A stretch of DNA of 63,766 nt from Streptomyces bobili. Lineage in GTDB: Bacteria; Actinomycetota; Actinomycetes; Streptomycetales; Streptomycetaceae. The position numbers and the translations under genes are program-made. The DNA is taken from assembly GCF_002154575.1 (NCBI RefSeq), contig NZ_MUBA01000065.1, forward strand, positions 1 to 63,766, written 5' to 3'. Below the pieces are notes generated by a model. It worked only from the letters and a program-made list of their open reading frames with translations, was not told where the DNA came from and searched no databases. Of this stretch, positions 60,178 to 63,766 are shown piece after piece; the stretch's first letter is position 1, and each line of letters starts with the position of its first letter.

Positions 60178-60927
60178 TCAGCTGCTGCTGATCATGGCGA
60201 GGACGTCGTCGTAGGTGCCGGTGGCCACCGCGTCGCGGATGAACCTGGCGTGCTCGACAACGATCTCCTTCGCGTCGGGCTTCTCGCGCAGCAGGTCGAG
60301 GGTTTGGGTGAGGAAGTCGTCCAACGGCATGGCGTGGTCGTTGTCCTGCTGGCCCAGCAGGGTCGTGCGCACGCCCGGCGGGACCATCTCGATCACCTGG
60401 ACGCCGGCGTCGGCACCGGCGAGCTGGATGCGCAGGCTCTCGGAGAAGGAGTGCAGCGCGGCCTTGGTCGCGCTGTAGGTCGGGGTGCTCGGGTACGGGA
60501 CGAAGGCCAGCGCGGAGCTGACGTTCATGACGACCGCGTCGTCCTTGCCCGCGATCAGGGGCAGGAAGGCGTACGTCATCCGGATTGTGCCGAGCAGATT
60601 GACCGTGACGTGATCCTCGGCGACCGGGAGGTCGGCCGGGTCGAGGAGGTTCTCCCGCAGCATGATGCCGGCGTTGTTGACCAGGACGTTCAGCCCCGGG
60701 TGGCTCGCTGCCACGGTCTCGCGGGCCCGGGCGATCGAGTCTGGGTCCGCGACGTCGAGGACGAGCGCGTCGATGCCCGGGTGCTCGGTGGTGATCTCGT
60801 CGAGGAGGTCCTTGCGCCGGCCGGCGACGATCACCTTGTTGCCGGCCTCGTGCAGGCGCAGGGCCAGCCCGAGCCCGATGCCGGAGGTGCCACCGGTGAT
60901 CAGGATCGTGTTACCGGTCATCTTCAT
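60178..60927 (-). CDS. Short-chain dehydrogenase (DltE-like)
   Basis: A 249-residue SDR. It has ILITGGTSGIGLGLALRLHE (NADP site), DALVLDVADPDS, VLVNNAGIMLRENLLDP, catalytic Ser in VMNVSSALAFVPYPS and YSATK (Tyr and Lys). The C-terminal part is typical of DltE-like oxidoreductases. GGAGCGAGA lies upstream of the ATG at 60927. The promoter region is duplicated in relic form at 10541-10650. It is probably regulated by the XRE gene downstream. Confidence 0.9.
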   Translation of the reverse strand: MKMTGNTILITGGTSGIGLGLALRLHEAGNKVIVAGRRKDLLDEITTEHPGIDALVLDVADPDSIARARETVAASHPGLNVLVNNAGIMLRENLLDPADLPVAEDHVTVNLLGTIRMTYAFLPLIAGKDDAVVMNVSSALAFVPYPSTPTYSATKAALHSFSESLRIQLAGADAGVQVIEMVPPGVRTTLLGQQDNDHAMPLDDFLTQTLDLLREKPDAKEIVVEHARFIRDAVATGTYDDVLAMISSS

Positions 60928-61262
60928 GGGGGTCTCGCTCCTTCGGTACGGCGGGCCGGTGAGTGCCCGGCCCGCAGTCTCGACCGTAGGGGCGTCCGCG
61001 CAGGGGCGGGAGAGGAAGGTTCATCCAGGGATCGGCGGTCCCTGCCTCGGTCGTCGGTGGCGTTGCCCGGCCCGGAGGCGGGCGCGGCGAGGAGGCCGGA
61101 CACGAATGTCGCGGCGTGGGGCCAGCTGACGGCGTGCAGACCGGCGGGCAGGCGGGACGCCGAGTCCGCGGAACCTGCTGAAGTCCTCGGATCGTCGTCA
61201 CGGAGTGACGGTTCATGATCCCTGCGGTACGCCGGTCCGGTCGTAGGCGCTGCCCGCAGGTG
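60928..61262. promoter_or_regulatory. SDR promoter region
   Basis: No gene is present. Between about 60935 and 61045 are an inverted GGCCGG/GCCCGG block, CAGTCTCGAC and GGGGCGGGAGAGGA, matched by the relic at 10541-10650 and therefore probably a conserved regulatory module. A small palindrome CGTCACGGAGTGACG lies at 61196-61210. Confidence 0.5.
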
Positions 61263-61703
61263 TCAGTGCAGTTCCTCGGCCAGTCCGACGATGATGCCCT
61301 CCGGACCGCGGACGTAGCAGAGCAGATAGCTGTCCTCGAACCGGGCGATCTCGCCGACGAGTTCGCCGCCGAAAGGGCGCAGGCGGGCCACGGTGTCCTC
61401 AAGGTCGTCGACGGCGAACATGACGCGGTGCGTGCCCACGATGTTGTGCGGCGGGTTGCGCGGCCCGGCGCTGATCGCCGCGGGGCTGCGGTACTTCGCC
61501 AGCTCGAGCCGGCTGTGACCGTCCGGGGTCCGGACCATCGCGATGTCACAGCGGACGCCGTCGAGTCCGGTGCACTGGTCGGCGACGGGTCCCTCGACCT
61601 GCGCCCTGCCCTCCAGCTCCATACCGAGTTCCACGAAGAACGCGATGGCGGCATCCATGTCCTCGACGACGATGCCGACGTTGTCCATCCGCTGAATCGC
61701 CAT
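61263..61703 (-). CDS. VOC-family (glyoxalase-like) protein
   Basis: A 146-residue vicinal oxygen chelate protein. It has MDNVGIVVEDMDAAIAFFVE, LELAKYRSPAAISAGPRNPP, IVGTHRVMFAVDDLEDTVAR and the C-terminal YVRGPEGIIVGLAEEL. The first metal-ligand position is Asn (MDNVGIV) where many have His. It may be a small-molecule lyase or binding protein. GAGGAG precedes the ATG at 61703. Confidence 0.85.
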   Translation of the reverse strand: MAIQRMDNVGIVVEDMDAAIAFFVELGMELEGRAQVEGPVADQCTGLDGVRCDIAMVRTPDGHSRLELAKYRSPAAISAGPRNPPHNIVGTHRVMFAVDDLEDTVARLRPFGGELVGEIARFEDSYLLCYVRGPEGIIVGLAEELH

Positions 61704-61883
61704 GGTGGCCTCTCCTCCTCGCTGGTGCGGCCGGTGGTGGCCGCCGATGCCCCTGGGACGAAGCCGGCGGCACGTTCTCGACATCCTCAGCCCGCCGAAC
61801 TTCGAAAAGTCTGCATCACGCCGGCACCGCTACAGCGGACCGGCGAGCCAGGCGCCATCTGTCGCTCCGGTAGCCCGCCCGGT

Positions 61884-62870
61884 TCAGTCCTGGATGGTGT
61901 GGAGCCAGTCGGTCAGCAGGCGGTTGACCTCGTCGGGGCGCTCCTGCTGGATCCAGTGGCCGCAGCCGTCCAGGAGGTGGGAGGCGGACAGGGCGGGGAG
62001 AGTGGTGGGGTAGGCGTCGATGGCGTCGGACATCCAGGTGGTGGAGGCGTCCAGGGCGCCGCCGATGAACAGGGACGGCTGCTTGATCGGGGCTCCGCGG
62101 TGGCGGGCGAGGTCCTCCCAGTCACGGTCCATGTTGCGGTAACGGTTGAGTGCGCCGGTCAGCCCGGTGCGCTCGAACTCCCCGGCGTAGACGTCGAGGT
62201 CGTCCTCGCTCAGCCAGGCCGGGAGAACCCGCGTGGGGAACCGGTCGCGAAGTCGGCCGCCGCGGGCGACGAAGTGTGGATCGGGCTCGCCCTCGGCCGG
62301 CATGGTGTCGGCGGACAGGGCCGCGTAGAAGCCCGCGAGCCAGCCGCGGACATCTGGTTCGATCTCTGCCTCGGCGCGGCCGGGCTGCTGGAAGTAGGAG
62401 ACGTAGAACTCCTGCTCGGGGCCGCCGATCTGGCCGAAGACGTCAGTGGGGCGGGGACCGCCGGGCGGTGCGTACGGGACGCTCAGCAGGGCGACGGCGC
62501 GGAAGACCTCGGGGTGAAGCAGGGCGGAGGCGGTGGCGATGTTGGAGCCCCAGTCGTGGCCGACGACCACCGCGTTCTCCTCGCCGAGGGCACGCACGAC
62601 GGCGACGTTGTCCGCCACCAGGTCGAGCATCCTGTACGCGTCGGTCGCGGCGGGCTTGGACGAGCGGCCGTAGCCGCGCACGTCGATCGCCACCGCCCGG
62701 TAGCCGGCCGCGGCGAGGGCCGGGAGCTGGCGGCGCCAGGAGTACCAGGACTCGGGGAAGCCGTGCACGAGCAGGACCAGCGGGCCGGTGCCCTGCTCGA
62801 CCAGGTGCAGGCGACCGGCCGGGACGTCGACGGTGCGGTGGAGGAGTTCGGCGGACGGCTCGGACTGCAT
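61884..62870 (-). CDS. Epoxide hydrolase-type alpha/beta hydrolase
   Basis: A 328-residue alpha/beta hydrolase of the epoxide hydrolase class. The oxyanion motif is VHGFPESWYSWRRQ and the nucleophile Asp lies in VVVGHDWGSNIA. The cap domain includes QEFYVSYFQQPGRAEAEIEP with candidate lid tyrosines, and the catalytic His lies in LDGCGHWIQQERPDEVN. It should open epoxides to diols. It diverges from the XRE-cupin regulator, with TTGCCACTCTGGCAA between them, so it is the likely target of that regulator. Confidence 0.88.
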   Translation of the reverse strand: MQSEPSAELLHRTVDVPAGRLHLVEQGTGPLVLLVHGFPESWYSWRRQLPALAAAGYRAVAIDVRGYGRSSKPAATDAYRMLDLVADNVAVVRALGEENAVVVGHDWGSNIATASALLHPEVFRAVALLSVPYAPPGGPRPTDVFGQIGGPEQEFYVSYFQQPGRAEAEIEPDVRGWLAGFYAALSADTMPAEGEPDPHFVARGGRLRDRFPTRVLPAWLSEDDLDVYAGEFERTGLTGALNRYRNMDRDWEDLARHRGAPIKQPSLFIGGALDASTTWMSDAIDAYPTTLPALSASHLLDGCGHWIQQERPDEVNRLLTDWLHTIQD

Positions 62871-62948
62871 GGGCTTTCACCTCGGTGCGCGGGCGGACGC
62901 GGGTACCCATCGATCATCCGGCGCAGCGGTCACCGGACGCTATTACCG

Positions 62949-62963
62949 TTGCCACTCTGGCAA
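62949..62963. promoter_or_regulatory. Operator palindrome between hydrolase and XRE-cupin genes
   Basis: TTGCCACTCTGGCAA is a perfect inverted repeat (6-base arms, 3-base centre) in the divergent promoter region, 46 bases before the XRE-cupin start. Confidence 0.55.
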
Positions 62964-63008
62964 ACTTGCAGGCCAGGGCGATGGATCCACACGTTCGGGA
63001 GGTACGGG

Positions 63009-63614
63009 GTGGTGGCAGGCGACGACGTGGCCGAGGCGCTGGCGGCGATGGGGCCCCGGCTGCGGACCGCTCGCGAGCGCAACGGCGCCACGCTCACCGG
63101 CGTCAGCTGTGCGACCGGTATCTCGCCGAGCACGCTGTCGCGCATCGAGACGGGCCGGCGCAAGCCCACCCTGGAGGTGGTGCTGCGGCTGGCGAAGGAG
63201 TACGGCGTCTCCCTGGATGAACTGGCCGGCACCACGCCCGCACCCGCACCCGCACCCGCTGCGGAACCCCGCACCTCGGCGCCGCTGAGTTTCGGCGACG
63301 ACAAGGCCGTGCTCCCACTCACCCGCTACGTCGGTGGCCTGCACGCCCACAAGCACGTCCTGCCCGCCGCGGCGGAGCCGCCTGTGCGGCCCCGGCAGGT
63401 CTCCCACGACGGCTATGAATGGCTGTGCGTCCTGTACGGGCGGCTGTGGCTCGCGCTCGGTGACCAGGACCTCGTCCTGAGGGCCGGGGACACCGCCGAG
63501 TTCGACACGCGCACCGCCCACGGAGTCACGAACGCCCGGTCCGACGGACCGGTCGAGTACCTGATCATGTTCGGGCCGCAGGGAGAGCGCCTACGGCCAC
63601 GTACCCCTCGATGA
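63009..63614 (+). CDS. XRE-cupin transcriptional regulator
   Basis: A 201-residue regulator. HTH (about residues 12-70): RLRTARERNGATLTGVSCAT and GISPSTLSRIETGRRKPTLE. A PAPAPAPAAEP linker follows, then a cupin domain (about 100-195) with HAHKHVLPA, EWLCVLYGRLWLALGDQDLV and RAGDTAEFDTRTAHGVTNAR. GGGAGG lies 6 bases before the GTG at 63009; a second GTG follows directly. It diverges from the epoxide hydrolase gene and probably controls it. Confidence 0.88.
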   Translation: MVAGDDVAEALAAMGPRLRTARERNGATLTGVSCATGISPSTLSRIETGRRKPTLEVVLRLAKEYGVSLDELAGTTPAPAPAPAAEPRTSAPLSFGDDKAVLPLTRYVGGLHAHKHVLPAAAEPPVRPRQVSHDGYEWLCVLYGRLWLALGDQDLVLRAGDTAEFDTRTAHGVTNARSDGPVEYLIMFGPQGERLRPRTPR

Positions 63615-63766
63615 GCTGACCGCGGGAGCCGTCCGCCGCATCGCTCCCAGGGCCGGCCCTGGGACACAGCCGTAGAAGTCCGGAACCCGCTCCGTCGGGA
63701 CAGCGAAACCCCGAGTACGCCCGCCCCCGCCCTGCTCGCGTGGGCCGGCCGGGTCCTCGGCGCCCG

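Noticed and set aside
61215..63008. Plus-strand open frame running for 600 codons into the XRE-cupin gene
   Set aside because: Only the part after GTG 63009 has domain structure; the rest is antisense to the VOC and epoxide hydrolase genes.

Overview
The window is high-GC actinobacterial DNA and looks like a Streptomyces accessory or chromosome-arm region. Codon use is strongly G/C at third positions, GTG and TTG starts are common, and several promoters look leaderless. Families typical of Streptomyces are present: MmyB-type XRE regulators, a CebR-like LacI operator, F420-type reductases, CBM2 and LAxTG signals. I found no ribosomal or other core housekeeping block.

Layout. 1-5.1 kb: an IS5 remnant, a SnoaL-like gene, and a minus-strand catabolic operon (FAH hydrolase, extradiol dioxygenase, FAD monooxygenase, enoyl-CoA hydratase stump) that fits aromatic hydroxylation, meta-cleavage and hydrolysis. 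A divergent GntR regulator and an acetoacetyl-CoA synthetase follow. 7.8-12.4 kb is a gene graveyard: frameshifted SnoaL, MarR and HAD genes, IS5 pieces and a TIGR02391 fragment, with an intact isochorismatase and an F420/NADP-type reductase among them. 12.6-17.9 kb: a HEAT-repeat protein, a broken HTH gene, a PemK/MazF-RHH toxin-antitoxin pair with a clear operator, a frameshifted tectonin propeller and an SDR pseudogene.

18-28.7 kb: two decayed IS1380 copies in the same orientation bracket an unusual two-gene module (1146 aa propeller/helical/membrane-segment protein, then a 755 aa protein with three Ig-like repeats, joined by an ATGA overlap). Two decayed IS5 elements follow. 28.7-33.7 kb: a redox operon (quinone reductase, aldo/keto reductase, F420 nitroreductase, SDR, secreted SnoaL) divergent from an XRE regulator. 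34.3-35.5 kb: a conserved gene of unknown function followed by two tRNA-like sequences in which the 3' half comes before the 5' half. Each folds into a complete cloverleaf only in circularly permuted order. I regard this as the most novel signal in the window.

36.4-49.3 kb: an AraC regulator and secreted carbohydrate-active enzymes (GH-A arabinofuranosidase-like with Fn3 and CBM2; GH16 beta-glucanase with two discoidin domains; DUF1996 protein with CBM6). A WGR-propeller protein, a Tat lipoprotein propeller and a LacI regulator lie here too. Near-identical GGGAGCGCTCCC palindromes precede both glycosidases. 49.6-63.7 kb: a TnpB remnant; an alpha/beta hydrolase; a translationally coupled cis-prenyltransferase and MpaB-family oxygenase fused to EF-hands; two TetR circuits with visible operators (DUF1772 membrane protein; class C serine hydrolase); then small-molecule enzymes with XRE regulators.

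All functional calls are from reading motifs by eye. No database search was run. Frameshifts could be real decay or sequencing errors.
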